A stretch of 64,000 nt of DNA, from assembly GCF_014279995.1 (NCBI RefSeq), contig NZ_CP047935.1:903243-967242 (forward strand), written 5' to 3'. Position 1 is the stretch's first letter. Each line of letters begins with the position of its first letter. Shown here one piece after another: positions 54,018-64,000 of this stretch. The position numbers were made by a program, and so were the translations under genes. The notes under the pieces are model-generated. The model ran no database searches, was not told where the DNA came from, and saw only the letters and a program-made list of their open reading frames with translations. Source of the stretch: Synechococcus sp. BIOS-E4-1 (lineage in GTDB: Bacteria > Cyanobacteriota > Cyanobacteriia > PCC-6307 > Cyanobiaceae).

Positions 54018-54565
54018 GATGACTTGGGAACGTCGATATGACCGGTGCACTGCTTGAAAGAATTTGAGATGCATGTCGTTGCCATCAGCTGTGTCGCGGT
54101 GTGTTCGACAGATGATCAAGCCATTACAGCAAAGCATGACTTCCAACGATGGCTTTGATTGCTCGCTAACGCAGCGTCATTCCGAACAACGGCCGAGCAC
54201 TCGTCGATCACAATGTCCTGATGCACGGCGAGGTTGATTTCACACGAGTAATCGTTTTCATACCATCAACCGCTTATGAAAACTCGCCCAGCCTTGAACA
54301 GCAGAATGACTTCAAAATAATTGTGTCAATGAATCGAAGCATCATAATCGTCGAAGAAGACGTGCATAATTTCGAATGCGATCAATTCCTGAGTTGCCAT
54401 AGACCCAACTCCCGCATGTGCATTGAATCGTTGTATTGGACGGTCAGTGACAAGCGTGGAAAACTAATTATGAGATATTGATCAGGTCGCAATAGCTAAT
54501 CAGAAAATAATCTAAACTTAGATTTAATGATTCAATTGAGATGAATCCAAATAATCGTCAGATTT
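54018..54565. other. Intergenic region between ferritin and the exporter operon
   Basis: About 550 bp. A plus-strand frame (54221-54481, MHGEVDFTRVIVFIPSTAYE) has weak support. No RNA gene or repeat seen. Confidence 0.4.
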
Positions 54566-56233
54566 TCAGCGGGGTAAGCCTGTTGCCTTGAGCAATTCAA
54601 GCGCAAGGCCTTCTGCCTCCTTCGGCCAAATGGCGGTATCAAAATATAGCCTGGCAAGTTGGATGTTGTAATTTTGAATGGCGTTGATTTCTACCTGAAT
54701 TGCTCTTTGATACAATCCAACTAACTGGTTGATGGTAGTTACATCCGAAACACCTGCGTTTAATCGTGCCATTGAAGCGATATAGCTTATTCTTGCTGAC
54801 TGAGCCGCCGCATCAGAAGAAATGTATTTTAGTCGATTAGACTTCAGAGCATTGATGCTTGTTCTGACACTTGCAATCAGTTCATCACGAATATCTTTGG
54901 CCTTAAATTCTGCGGATTTTGATTGGGCGAAATCACTGCTTGCCAGGGCATCATTGACGCCTCCCTGATAAAAACGCCAATTGAAAAAAATGCCTGCAGA
55001 GATGTCATATGAAGCATTATTATTAAACGTGAAATTTCGTCTTGTCTCAGATGAATTGCTGCTTGCATTGGAAGATCCTGAGGCGAAAGTCTTTTTATAA
55101 GAATCTGATGAGTTGTTCTCTAGACTAGCTCTAGACTTTAGAGAGAAACTAGGCAGTGTTTGGTTGATTTGAGCAATGCCTCGAGAATTGAATTCTTTGG
55201 CGTTCTCTAAAGCTTCTAGTATTCGATCATTATTCAATTGAGCTAAGTCAATCGATTCTTTTAATCCAAAGATCCATTCACCAGCAAATTGATTTTCTCC
55301 TTCTGTCAGTATGAGAGGTTCACCAGGCAAAGAAACAAGTTTCGCAAGTTTGTTTGATAACGCATAGTAACGTTCTATATATTGCGTTAAATCTGACAGG
55401 GTACTGAAAAATTGAGCATGGGCTTGGCCTACCTCTCCTAGATGTGTTAGACCAGCACCAAAGCGAGAATCGTTTAACAGGACTATATTTTTATAAGATT
55501 CAGCGATGATTTCATAAGAATTTATCAGTTCTTGTGTAGCGAGAAGTTGATAGTAGATATCCTGAATATCAAAAATAAGTCGTCGTGAAGCTAAGTAAAA
55601 ACCATATCTCTGCTTACTGTAATTAGAAGTTGCTGCATTGATCTTGGGTTGCCGACTAAAATCAAGAAATGTCCAACTTAGTTCTCCTATTAAGCTTTGA
55701 GGATATGAGGATGTGCTGCCCGAGGTTCTTGTATAGCCTCGTTTGCTTGGCGATAAATTAAGCTGCTTTACACGTGTAATTTCATTTGTAGTTCTATTCT
55801 TTACACTCGAATCACCTGTTATGCCAGCAGTCGGATTCCAAGAGCGAGATTCAGCAATTAATCTATCCCGACTTGCTTTTAATAATTCAATTTCAGATTT
55901 TAAACTTGGATTGTTAGCAAAGGCAACTGATATACATTCATCTAGACTAAGGGTTGTTGATTGATTGGGATCAATAGATGTAGCCTTAAAATCTTCGATA
56001 ATACTCAGGAGTCCCTGATCGTCAAGAGCTTTCAGCTCTTTTATATAGTGACCTACCGGCATTTCAATGGGATTAAGATCATCTTGTGTGATTTTTTGAG
56101 CTTTTGCAGGATAACAAGTTGTCGGGAGGAGCAATAGAGTCAGCAAAGTCACTCTTACATAAGAGGCTCTTCTTTTCAACATAGTGAAGAAAAAGATCTT
56201 CATTTGAACCATACTTTGAGTGAATTTAATCAT
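54566..56233 (-). CDS. tolC: TolC-family outer membrane efflux protein
   Basis: The 555-residue protein has a signal peptide (LLTLLLLPTTCYPAKAQ), then two OEP-type repeats of long helices (LKSEIELLKASRDRLIAESR, and KAKDIRDELIASVRTSINAL) with strand segments that would form the barrel. It is the last gene of the four-gene export operon and would give the channel across the outer membrane. Its start lies 3 bp after the ABC2 stop. Confidence 0.85.
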   Translation of the reverse strand: MIKFTQSMVQMKIFFFTMLKRRASYVRVTLLTLLLLPTTCYPAKAQKITQDDLNPIEMPVGHYIKELKALDDQGLLSIIEDFKATSIDPNQSTTLSLDECISVAFANNPSLKSEIELLKASRDRLIAESRSWNPTAGITGDSSVKNRTTNEITRVKQLNLSPSKRGYTRTSGSTSSYPQSLIGELSWTFLDFSRQPKINAATSNYSKQRYGFYLASRRLIFDIQDIYYQLLATQELINSYEIIAESYKNIVLLNDSRFGAGLTHLGEVGQAHAQFFSTLSDLTQYIERYYALSNKLAKLVSLPGEPLILTEGENQFAGEWIFGLKESIDLAQLNNDRILEALENAKEFNSRGIAQINQTLPSFSLKSRASLENNSSDSYKKTFASGSSNASSNSSETRRNFTFNNNASYDISAGIFFNWRFYQGGVNDALASSDFAQSKSAEFKAKDIRDELIASVRTSINALKSNRLKYISSDAAAQSARISYIASMARLNAGVSDVTTINQLVGLYQRAIQVEINAIQNYNIQLARLYFDTAIWPKEAEGLALELLKATGLPR

Positions 56234-56236
56234 CTT

Positions 56237-58423
56237 TTAACCGCCCTCATTGTCATGCATGATTTTCGAAAAATATGAAGAGTTTTCCAAACATTCTTCA
56301 AATGAACCAGAATATTCGACGCTCCCTCCATTGAGAATGATCATGTGATCACAATCACGAATGGCGGTTAGTCGATGGGCGATGACAATGCGCGTAATGC
56401 CGATCTCTTTGAGATTCCCAATGATGACTTTTTGTGAATAATTATCCAATGCAGATGTTGATTCGTCTTCAATCAACATTGATGGCCGCCTCAAAAGAGC
56501 ACGCGCAATACTAAGTCGTTGTCTTTGCCCCCCGGAGATATTTGTAGCACCTTCGGATAAAATTGTTTCTAGCTTCATTGGTAATGATTGAATTTCTTCT
56601 TCAAGATTAACCATTTTAAGTGTCTCCCATATTTGCTCATCTGGTGTCAATAATCCAGAAGTCAAAGCATCCCTAATTGAGGACACCGATAGAGCTGTAG
56701 ATTGCAGGACTGTGCCTATTTGAGACCTTAGGTTTTTAATATCCAGTTCATTGATCTCACGACCATCAATAAAAATACTACCACTTTGAATGGGATAAAA
56801 TCCTAAAATTATTGAAACAACAGTCGATTTCCCGCAACCACTAGCCCCAAAGATGACATTAAATTTGCCGGGATAAAGTTTAAATGATGCATCTGAAAGC
56901 ACGTATCGGTCTGAATCTGGATAGGCAAAATAAACATTTTTGAATTCAATTAAGCCTTTAAGCTCAATACGCTCCAATTGGGAATTCAACCCTGGCTCAG
57001 GACCTTGACGAATCAAAGGAATAGACCGTTCAAAATCAACCAGGGACCTACCTAGAATATTATTAAATAGCTCTACAAGTTCAATAAATTTGGCCGCAAA
57101 ATTAGAAAATGCGTTTTGGAAGACGATAAAAGTTGATGTACTTAGTACGACTTCGTCAATATTTTTTGCATTGAGCAAACGGTAAATGAGTACACCGTAG
57201 ATCAACGACAGCCCAAAATTATCTAAAAATTTTGAAATGATCCGATTGTAATCAGAAAATATGCTAACTTTAAAGCTTAACGATGAGACAGAGAAAATAT
57301 ACTGTGACCACCTATTTAAAATGGTTTTCTCTTTCCCATTGGTTCGAATTTGTGCAATGTTATTGATAGATTGAAGTGACTCATCAAAAAAGTCGGCCTT
57401 GCGTTCTACAAGTTTACGCTCATACATAAGCCGCCTTCGAAATAGTATTGTTTGTACAATTGCCGCTATTAATATGAATAATAGGGCTGGAATACTTAAA
57501 TAAAGATCATAATAAAGCATCATGCCGATAAATCCAATGAGAGATATCAGGCCGATCACAGATGAAAGAGCTGATGACGAGAGTGACCTAAGAATATTAT
57601 TAACTGACATCGCTCTTGACGAGAGATCTCCTGTTTTATATTGATCAAGAAAATAAACTGGATATGAGAGGATTCTGTGGTAAAGGGGGATTTGAATCCT
57701 GAGATTTAATTTTTGATTGAATCTGAGTAAATAGAATGACTGGATCCATCTAAGTGCGGTTGAGTATAATGCAATCAGTATCGAAATAATAAAAGTTGAG
57801 ATAATCCACTTGAGATTACCGCTCGGGACAACATCACCAACGACACGAGCCGTGATAATCGGCCCCAATAATGCGAATGCTGTGACCAGAATTGATAGTA
57901 ATAATGCTCTGGTTAAGTCTGGGCGAATTGCAGGGAATGAAAATTTAATTAACTTCCAAAATGTATCTAGTGATTCTGGAAATACAGGGTAGATTTCATA
58001 GACAGAGTTAGAGAAACTATTTGCCGATAAATTAATTGCAATGCTGGTATTATCTTGTGCACTATATGCATATACTTTGGATCCTCTAGAATAAATAATC
58101 AGGGCAGTCGAATCATGCTCGCGAATACAAACGATAGGTATTTGTTCGTATTTTGACCTGTCTTGATTCATTGAAGACAGCCTGAAATAAAATCCATTTG
58201 AAGTCAATAAGTCTTCAAGACTGCCTCTCAATTGAACAGGTGTTTTAGAATCTAATCCACTAATGTCGCGCAATTTATTGATTAAATTTTCGCTTTCATA
58301 ATTAGCACTTTGCCCATCAGTGATTGTCGCTCCGATTGATGTTGCGATATCAAGTGTTAGAAGAGAGCGTATTGCTCCTGAAGTATGTTGCAAGCTTGTT
58401 TTTGATGGTTTTGAATTTTTCAC
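56237..58423 (-). CDS. NHLM-type ABC transporter, second ATP-binding/permease subunit
   Basis: The 728-residue protein has a roughly 150-residue N-terminal domain without the catalytic Cys of a C39 peptidase, about six transmembrane segments (FALLGPIITARVVGDVVP and so on), then a nucleotide-binding domain with Walker A GASGCGKST near 524, signature NISGGQRQRLSIARALL and the H-loop AHRLTAI. Such peptidase-less partners pair with C39 ABC proteins in the NHLM (Nif11/nitrile-hydratase leader) system. Its start overlaps the ABC1 stop by 4 bp. Confidence 0.85.
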   Translation of the reverse strand: MKNSKPSKTSLQHTSGAIRSLLTLDIATSIGATITDGQSANYESENLINKLRDISGLDSKTPVQLRGSLEDLLTSNGFYFRLSSMNQDRSKYEQIPIVCIREHDSTALIIYSRGSKVYAYSAQDNTSIAINLSANSFSNSVYEIYPVFPESLDTFWKLIKFSFPAIRPDLTRALLLSILVTAFALLGPIITARVVGDVVPSGNLKWIISTFIISILIALYSTALRWIQSFYLLRFNQKLNLRIQIPLYHRILSYPVYFLDQYKTGDLSSRAMSVNNILRSLSSSALSSVIGLISLIGFIGMMLYYDLYLSIPALLFILIAAIVQTILFRRRLMYERKLVERKADFFDESLQSINNIAQIRTNGKEKTILNRWSQYIFSVSSLSFKVSIFSDYNRIISKFLDNFGLSLIYGVLIYRLLNAKNIDEVVLSTSTFIVFQNAFSNFAAKFIELVELFNNILGRSLVDFERSIPLIRQGPEPGLNSQLERIELKGLIEFKNVYFAYPDSDRYVLSDASFKLYPGKFNVIFGASGCGKSTVVSIILGFYPIQSGSIFIDGREINELDIKNLRSQIGTVLQSTALSVSSIRDALTSGLLTPDEQIWETLKMVNLEEEIQSLPMKLETILSEGATNISGGQRQRLSIARALLRRPSMLIEDESTSALDNYSQKVIIGNLKEIGITRIVIAHRLTAIRDCDHMIILNGGSVEYSGSFEECLENSSYFSKIMHDNEGG

Positions 58424-60663
58424 GATTCTTCAGCATCTACAAGAGACTTGAACAAGGAATGATCTTTTGACATTAAATCAGTAGGTCTTCCCGACTCAAT
58501 TATTTCTCCTTCATCGAGCACAATCACTTGATCGCTTAGCTTTGCGATTAATAACCTGTGCGCAACTGAAATAATTGTCTTATCAAGCGCTTTGATGTTA
58601 GTGATGACACGCTTCTCAGTAGATATATCAAGAGCACTTGTTGCTTCGTCGAGGAAGAGTATCTGGGGATCTTTTAGCAGTGCTCTCGTAATCTCAAGAC
58701 GTTGTAATTCTCCTCCGCTAAGACCAATTCCCTGGTTTCCCAGCATTGTGGAATATCCCTGGGGTAACTCCATTGCAACTTCATCAAAACATGCTAATTT
58801 TGCAATTTCACGAACCTTCTCGAGCTTATGCTGATCATCATAAAGCGTTAGATTATCATAGATTGTTCCACTAAAGATGCTTTGCTCTTGAGAAACATAA
58901 GCAAATGATTGGCGGATTGATTTATCTTCAATTGACAACCAATCAGAGCCGTCATAAAGGATTTGTCCTTCTGTAGGAGTGTAGAGACCAACCAGATTTT
59001 TGATTAATGTTGACTTACCAGATCCGCTCGGTCCGACAATACTGAAAAGCTCTCCAGCATCAATTTCAAAACTTAGATCTTTCAATACGTTTTGCGAGAG
59101 CGGTGAAAAGCTCTGGGTCAGATGGCTGACGCTGATACGTTTAGGGAAAGTCTTGATTAACGAATCAACATTATTGCTCGATTCGTTTTTGGATATTTCA
59201 TTAATAACGGAAGGTCCAAAATATACTTTTTCATCATCAAGAGATCTCACTTTTTTGTCATTACTAACCAGACGTAAATCCTGAAGCCTACCAAGTTCGG
59301 CTTCAGCCCTCTGCAATTGATCAATGATTGTTGAAACACCCAGCAAAGGTCCTGTGATTTCCGATCGGAGAACCTGAAAGGCCATGAAACCGGCCAGGTT
59401 CATTGAACCTTTCATGACTAAATAGCCTGAGAATGCAATAGTTCCATAGTTGTAGAGAGAATCAAGTAGGTTTGATAAAAAGCTAAATCCATTCATTTTT
59501 TCTTGCACTTCTTGTGACTTTCTTAGAATAGGTGTGTAATATTTCTGGTATAGGGATAGATAATTTTGCTCTAGTCCAGATGCTTTGATCGTACGAGTAT
59601 CGTTCAGCATTCTCACTGTGACACCACTGACCTTACCGGTTTCTATTTGAATTGAGCGATTTGAATCGATCATTATTTGCGACGCAATACCTGCTATTAC
59701 AATACTTATTCCGATGTAAAATAGAGACACTAATGTTAACTGCCAGGAAATTAAAGCCAAAAATGGGATTAGCAAGACTGCACCACCAACACCAAGCAGG
59801 AACACTAAAAATTGGTTGATTATAGTGTTTGAAATGCTTTCGGATAGATTGAGTCTGCTAGCAACATCTCCGATAAACCGACTCGTAAAAAAATTGTAGT
59901 CAACTGAAAGAATTTTAAATGATATCTCTACTGCAAAGCGTCTTTGAATGGCCAGTGCTATTCGCCTCACAATTGTCAGCTCTACTGCTGTTAGGCATCC
60001 AGCTAGAAGTACAATAAATATTGAAAGCCAGAGAATAGGTAATCCAATTTCATAGCGCTGATCGCCTAAAAATGTCTGTACGAATGCTCCAGATAAGCCA
60101 GGTGAAGCCAACGTGGTTACCAGCAATGCTGTTGCAATGAGCAGTAACAGAAAGATGGCAGTCTTATATTTAGAAAGAACAGCGATAAATCTGACGATCT
60201 CACGTTCAGGCTGTCCAGATCTTTTAAAGCTAGTTGTTTTGTTAAATTGAAGAAGTATGCCTGAGAAACTTTCTTCAAGTTGTGAGAGTCTAACCCTATA
60301 TTTACCACCTGCAGGGTCGGCAATATGAACAACGTTTCCATTGGCCGATTCAAAGACCAAAAAATGATTGTAGTTCCACCATGCTAAACAGGGAAACTGT
60401 ATTTTTCCTTCAACGATATCTTTGACTGTTGGTTTTTGAGCTTTCACCTCCAATCCATAATGCATCGCTGCTTTTTTTATATTGAGCATGTTGCTTCCAT
60501 CTCGACTTACTCCGCACTGATAGCGCAGCTCTGATAGCGATACATACTTTCTAAAGTATCTAAGTATCATCGATAGTGATGCTGCTCCGCATTCCACCAT
60601 TTCATATTGAAGTACTAACGGAACCCGAGGTCTTCTAAATTTATTGATGATCATATTATTCAT
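58420..60663 (-). CDS. NHLM-type ABC transporter with C39 peptidase domain
   Basis: The 747-residue protein has an N-terminal C39 double-glycine peptidase (C25 in YEMVECGAASLSMIL, His in WNYNHFLVFE near 98, Asp in IADPAGG near 114). It then has transmembrane segments and a nucleotide-binding domain with Walker A GPSGSGKST near 540, signature LSGGELQRLEITRALL and Walker B ILFLDEATSALD. It cuts leader peptides after Gly-Gly and exports the core. It overlaps its neighbours by ATGA at both ends. Confidence 0.9.
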   Translation of the reverse strand: MNNMIINKFRRPRVPLVLQYEMVECGAASLSMILRYFRKYVSLSELRYQCGVSRDGSNMLNIKKAAMHYGLEVKAQKPTVKDIVEGKIQFPCLAWWNYNHFLVFESANGNVVHIADPAGGKYRVRLSQLEESFSGILLQFNKTTSFKRSGQPEREIVRFIAVLSKYKTAIFLLLLIATALLVTTLASPGLSGAFVQTFLGDQRYEIGLPILWLSIFIVLLAGCLTAVELTIVRRIALAIQRRFAVEISFKILSVDYNFFTSRFIGDVASRLNLSESISNTIINQFLVFLLGVGGAVLLIPFLALISWQLTLVSLFYIGISIVIAGIASQIMIDSNRSIQIETGKVSGVTVRMLNDTRTIKASGLEQNYLSLYQKYYTPILRKSQEVQEKMNGFSFLSNLLDSLYNYGTIAFSGYLVMKGSMNLAGFMAFQVLRSEITGPLLGVSTIIDQLQRAEAELGRLQDLRLVSNDKKVRSLDDEKVYFGPSVINEISKNESSNNVDSLIKTFPKRISVSHLTQSFSPLSQNVLKDLSFEIDAGELFSIVGPSGSGKSTLIKNLVGLYTPTEGQILYDGSDWLSIEDKSIRQSFAYVSQEQSIFSGTIYDNLTLYDDQHKLEKVREIAKLACFDEVAMELPQGYSTMLGNQGIGLSGGELQRLEITRALLKDPQILFLDEATSALDISTEKRVITNIKALDKTIISVAHRLLIAKLSDQVIVLDEGEIIESGRPTDLMSKDHSLFKSLVDAEES

Positions 60664-62093
60664 TCTTGATTCAGGTTAAAGCGGATCAATTTGTTTGGAG
60701 CTGCAAGACCTGTAAACTCTTTGACAGCTGGTATCAGCATCTCGATAGGTGTTCTCATGCGTGTTGTTATTTGACTCGCCAGTAAAAACCCTTCTCTTGG
60801 AGCGATTGGAGGATTACTTCTATTGTTCCAAACATATCCTCCTGTATTATCCTTAGATGAACCTAAGAGTTTCTTGTAGTTGGGTTCTTTGCTTGATGCT
60901 TTAATGCGAAGGTCATCAAGATCTCGTTTTAATAATTTTACATTGACTTGATAGGCGCTTCCGCGTGGACTGACGATTGCTGCAAGACCTTGTGAATTAA
61001 GGCGAGTCGATAAAGTTGCAGTTGTGAATGGAATAGGTTCAAGTGAGGCGATCTGCCCCTTGATCCCTCCCACTTCAGATGCACTGAAGCCAAGTGGTGT
61101 CAGGATGACTTCCTGCCCAATTTCGACTTCTGTAGCAGCCTTCTGATCAACAAAAACTGGAACGATGCTTGGTTCTGCAACTTTGGACCAACTGACCGTC
61201 ATGATTTCTGCCCCTGCATTCACAAAGTCCCATTGTGAAGTCGCGAATGACTGCACATAAGCCTCGTCGAATGCAAAAATCACTGAATCCCTTATAAATT
61301 CAGACAAAGCATCAATAAGACTGGCTTGATTCTTTTTGATATCAAGCTGCACGTCTTGAAGTTTAGATGTGTAGTCGGTTACGCCGATCCGCGAGCGTGT
61401 TGCTTCCGCCAGTGCGTTATTGAACTCGACCCGTGAGGCAAAACCTTCTTCGACAAGATTGTTTAACGGATCGATTAAGCCTTTTTTGGCTGTTTCAACA
61501 TTCCGGCTTAACTCTAGTGATTCTTTGTGGATTGCTATAAGATTTTTATAATTACTGATCGATTGTTGAAGCTTCATCAGATTATTTCTAAGAGCTTGCC
61601 GGGCCGCTGGTTTGTCAATAATCGCAATTACATCGCCGTCTTCCATCTTGACGGTATAGTCCCCACCGCTTTCCACGCCACCACTGAATTGACTGGCTGG
61701 CATTCGCGTTGTTTGCAAGACTTTTAGGTAGTCAAGGATTTGTTGAGTTAGATCGACAGAATCTTCGTAACTATTGCCTTTTCCCTCGCTGATGAATTGA
61801 TATGCTTTTTTAGACCATTCGGGTACCGAATACTTGATTTGGGCAGATTTTTCATTGTAGACAAATGGTAATAGGATCCTGCCAGACGATGGGGATTTAT
61901 ACGTGAATAAACCGTCAACTGGGGCTAAAATTCCCAGTCCAGACACTTTGACCGGAATCGGTGCCAGAAATGCCCATGCAGCTGTAAATCCCGCCAGCCC
62001 AATAAAGATCAAGCTTGCGATTTTTGTGGGAGAATTGAGAATCGATACATTAACAATACCTTTGGCCTTAGATTGTTCTAGTTCATTTTTCAT
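60660..62093 (-). CDS. NHLM-type HlyD-like membrane fusion protein
   Basis: The 477-residue protein has an N-terminal transmembrane helix (SLIFIGLAGFTAAWAFLAP) then a lipoyl-like segment (VSGLGILAPVDGLFTYKSPS), a long coiled-coil hairpin (SISNYKNLIAIHKESLELSR, SKLQDVQLDIKKNQASLIDA) and a beta-barrel part. It is the first gene of the operon and bridges the ABC pump to TolC in the periplasm. The family is the NHLM secretion protein type. Confidence 0.85.
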   Translation of the reverse strand: MKNELEQSKAKGIVNVSILNSPTKIASLIFIGLAGFTAAWAFLAPIPVKVSGLGILAPVDGLFTYKSPSSGRILLPFVYNEKSAQIKYSVPEWSKKAYQFISEGKGNSYEDSVDLTQQILDYLKVLQTTRMPASQFSGGVESGGDYTVKMEDGDVIAIIDKPAARQALRNNLMKLQQSISNYKNLIAIHKESLELSRNVETAKKGLIDPLNNLVEEGFASRVEFNNALAEATRSRIGVTDYTSKLQDVQLDIKKNQASLIDALSEFIRDSVIFAFDEAYVQSFATSQWDFVNAGAEIMTVSWSKVAEPSIVPVFVDQKAATEVEIGQEVILTPLGFSASEVGGIKGQIASLEPIPFTTATLSTRLNSQGLAAIVSPRGSAYQVNVKLLKRDLDDLRIKASSKEPNYKKLLGSSKDNTGGYVWNNRSNPPIAPREGFLLASQITTRMRTPIEMLIPAVKEFTGLAAPNKLIRFNLNQE

Positions 62094-63381
62094 CTGATTT
62101 CGGCTGCTTCTCTAGGGGATAGCTCTTTTCCTTTCGTGCGCTTTATCGCAGGAACAATCTCTACGCCTACAAGCCTGATCTGTTCTCCAAGCTTCAAGCT
62201 GAGCATTTATAAAGAATAGATTTGCATGATGCTACCGAGCTGATTAGCCCAAGTCAACCAATTGTTTTGGATCTTGCACCTCCCTCCGTGTGCATGATTT
62301 GCTATTGGTTAACGATTTGATTGCTTTTGCCGTGAGGCCAGTTTTCATGATTGATGGCCTCTCTTTGAACCGTTTGATGCCTGGAGTCCCTGTCCTTTTG
62401 TCCTTCATCCTGCCAGCCTTGATGTATTCTTTCTTTGCTGTCGCTTGGCACGGGTTTATCAGTTGCTGATCAATGGTCTTGAGTTCATTGAAAACACAAT
62501 TGAGTGCCCACCGTCACACCAATCAATGTCATCATACTGGCACTGAATGATTCATCACTGAAGCATTGATTTGCTGTATGTTGTCTCAAGTGAGGCCTTG
62601 AAGATCTCCGTTTTGTGATTCCCTACCTCTGGTCATGAGGAATTAGTTTGATGTTCCTTCTGCTGCAAGCTGGACCTTCAATCGCATCAGTCTTGCATCA
62701 CGACTAGCAAAGGTTTGAACCTTAGCCTCACTTTTTTGATTATCGAACATAGACTTTTATGGAATTTCATACTTTTTTCGTGCCTTCACCATCGATTGAT
62801 TCGCCTGATTGAATGCCAAAACAACTGGGTTGCTATTCACATTATCCGAACACTACAACGTGAATCCTTTCTGCTCCGCCGCGCTGAGATAGGAGAGTGT
62901 ATTTCTTCTGATGATCAGCACCCGAATGAATCACGATGTCTTGAACCAATGGGTGGAAGGTTCATTGCGTTCATCTTTATCTGATTTGGAGTTCTAGCTA
63001 CGCCTGGCCTCATTGCATGCCAATCCCACGTGATCGGGATGCAGTGCGCTGGTGGTCTGAACTCAATCGGATTATCAGGCCTGTTGGGCACCTTACGGAC
63101 TCCATCGACAAGCTTTGGACTGAAGGATCGTGCAGCATCATGCGAATCGCCGTGATGACTTGAAGGCCTTGAGCCCAGAATCATTGACGCGCACTTTCCT
63201 GGGCTTGCTTCACTTCAGCTTTGCTTTCAAAGTGGCTGAACGCAGTGGAGACGTGTTGCCAACTCGTTTGAACACTGTCTTTGGCGGTGCGGAACCCCTT
63301 GAAGCCGTACGTCCTCAAGGAGCTAGAGCAATTCTCCAGATATCCCGATCGCATTCAGGCCATTGGCAACCAGCCCAGCGA
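62094..63381. other. Intergenic region between exporter operon and clpB
   Basis: About 1.29 kb. Contains the operon promoter. Frames seen (for example 62715-62984 plus, a 40-residue hydrophobic frame from 62347) have no clear support. A short frame near 63017 (MPIPRDRDAVRWWSEL) may be real. No precursor gene directly upstream of the operon was recognised. Confidence 0.4.
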
Positions 63382-64000
63382 TCATCGCAGTATGAGTTTC
63401 AATTGCTGTTCGCTGCCGCCGGTCTGCTGCACATCCACACTGACGTCATCACCGTCGCCGAATCGTCCGGACAAAATGGCCTTGGCGATCGGTGTTTCCA
63501 GTTCGCGCTGGATGGCACGCTTGAGAGGACGGGCTCCGTAGACCGGGTCATACCCTGCATCAGCAAGCCAGTCGGTGGCGTTGTCGCTGATGGTCAGACC
63601 GAGCTTGCGCTCCATGAGACGTTTGCGTAGACGTTCCACCTGTAGATTCACGATCTGGCGCAGTTCGTTTCTGCGCAGACTGTGGAAGATGATCTGATCA
63701 TCAAGTCGATTGAGGAATTCGGGACGGAAATGGCCGCGAAGGGCTTCATTCACTCGGCGTTCCATTTCCTCGTGCTGCCCATCATCGCCGCCGAGATCCA
63801 GGATCGACTGGCTGCCGATGTTGCTGGTCAGGATCAGAACGGCATTGGTGAAGTCAACGGTTCTGCCCTGCCCATCGGTGACTCGACCATCGTCGAGGAT
63901 CTGCAGCATCACATTGAATACGTCGGGGTGCGCTTTCTCGACTTCGTCGAAAAGGATCACGGCATAGGGGCGACGGCGCACCGCTTCAGTGAGCTGACCG
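63382..64000 (-). CDS. clpB: ClpB disaggregase, C-terminal part (runs off right edge)
   Basis: The second AAA+ domain of Clp[21 protein letters not shown] (Walker B), [10 protein letters not shown], arginine-finger region [19 protein letters not shown], and sensor-2 [19 protein letters not shown]. The start is outside the window. It reads toward the window interior and ends at 63382 with ELKxLI-like LKLILR. Known role: protein disaggregation with DnaK. Confidence 0.95.
   Translation of the reverse strand, partial: GQLTEAVRRRPYAVILFDEVEKAHPDVFNVMLQILDDGRVTDGQGRTVDFTNAVLILTSNIGSQSILDLGGDDGQHEEMERRVNEALRGHFRPEFLNRLDDQIIFHSLRRNELRQIVNLQVERLRKRLMERKLGLTISDNATDWLADAGYDPVYGARPLKRAIQRELETPIAKAILSGRFGDGDDVSVDVQQTGGSEQQLKLILR

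Noticed and set aside
63130-63630. 166-codon plus frame near the right edge
   Set aside because: Mostly antisense to clpB.
1-64000. CRISPR arrays
   Set aside because: No regularly spaced direct repeats with unique spacers; the short tandem repeats lack spacers.

Overview
The window looks like a marine picocyanobacterial chromosome, most likely Synechococcus of the open-ocean or coastal clade. The reasons are several high-light-inducible proteins, a SynFtn-like ferritin, an SmtA-type metallothionein, picocyanobacterial small families (DUF3122, DUF3764, DUF1651), a cyanobacterial LexA, and Nif11-type (prochlorosin-like) peptide precursors. No rRNA is present. One tRNA, tRNA-Ala(GGC), is present.

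Layout. 0-15.4 kb: the 5' part of a sulfotransferase/TPR gene, then one gene for a 4,612-residue trimeric-autotransporter-like adhesin. 15.4-21.7 kb: housekeeping genes (small secreted proteins, ribD, a potassium channel, ftsH, argF) with a nonsense-interrupted ureidoglycolate lyase relic. 21.7-30.9 kb: small accessory genes, including two double-glycine peptide precursors, an HLIP, a cyclic-nucleotide-binding protein, an RlpA-like lipoprotein, a frameshifted esterase, lexA and tRNA-Ala.

30.95-49.14 kb is an integrated element. It is bounded by a perfect 49-bp direct repeat of the 3' half of tRNA-Ala, with a tyrosine recombinase next to the tRNA. It carries a cluster of overlapping unknown genes, a SprT/J-like fusion, a Toprim-like protein, a primase-helicase and small and large terminase subunits. 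It has no capsid or tail genes that I recognise, so it resembles a phage satellite or tycheposon rather than a prophage. Its cargo is an array of eight Nif11-leader peptide precursor cassettes, most with a stereotyped promoter and terminator. Several element genes carry single in-frame stops. The palindrome CGTACG is strongly concentrated inside the element.

49.1-54.0 kb is a scar region: an integrase N-terminal remnant just outside attR, metallothionein, a duplicated ferritin (first copy truncated by an internal deletion), two HLIPs, and decayed double-glycine peptide genes. 54.6-62.1 kb is a four-gene export operon on the minus strand (HlyD-like, C39-peptidase ABC, second ABC, TolC) of the NHLM type that matures and exports Nif11/double-glycine leader peptides. 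The right edge is the 3' part of clpB.

Functional reading (inference): the chromosomal exporter and the mobile array of precursors form a split peptide-secretion system, in which an integrating element supplies varied core peptides to a resident export line. No lanthionine synthetase (LanM) is in the window, so whether the cores are modified here cannot be decided.
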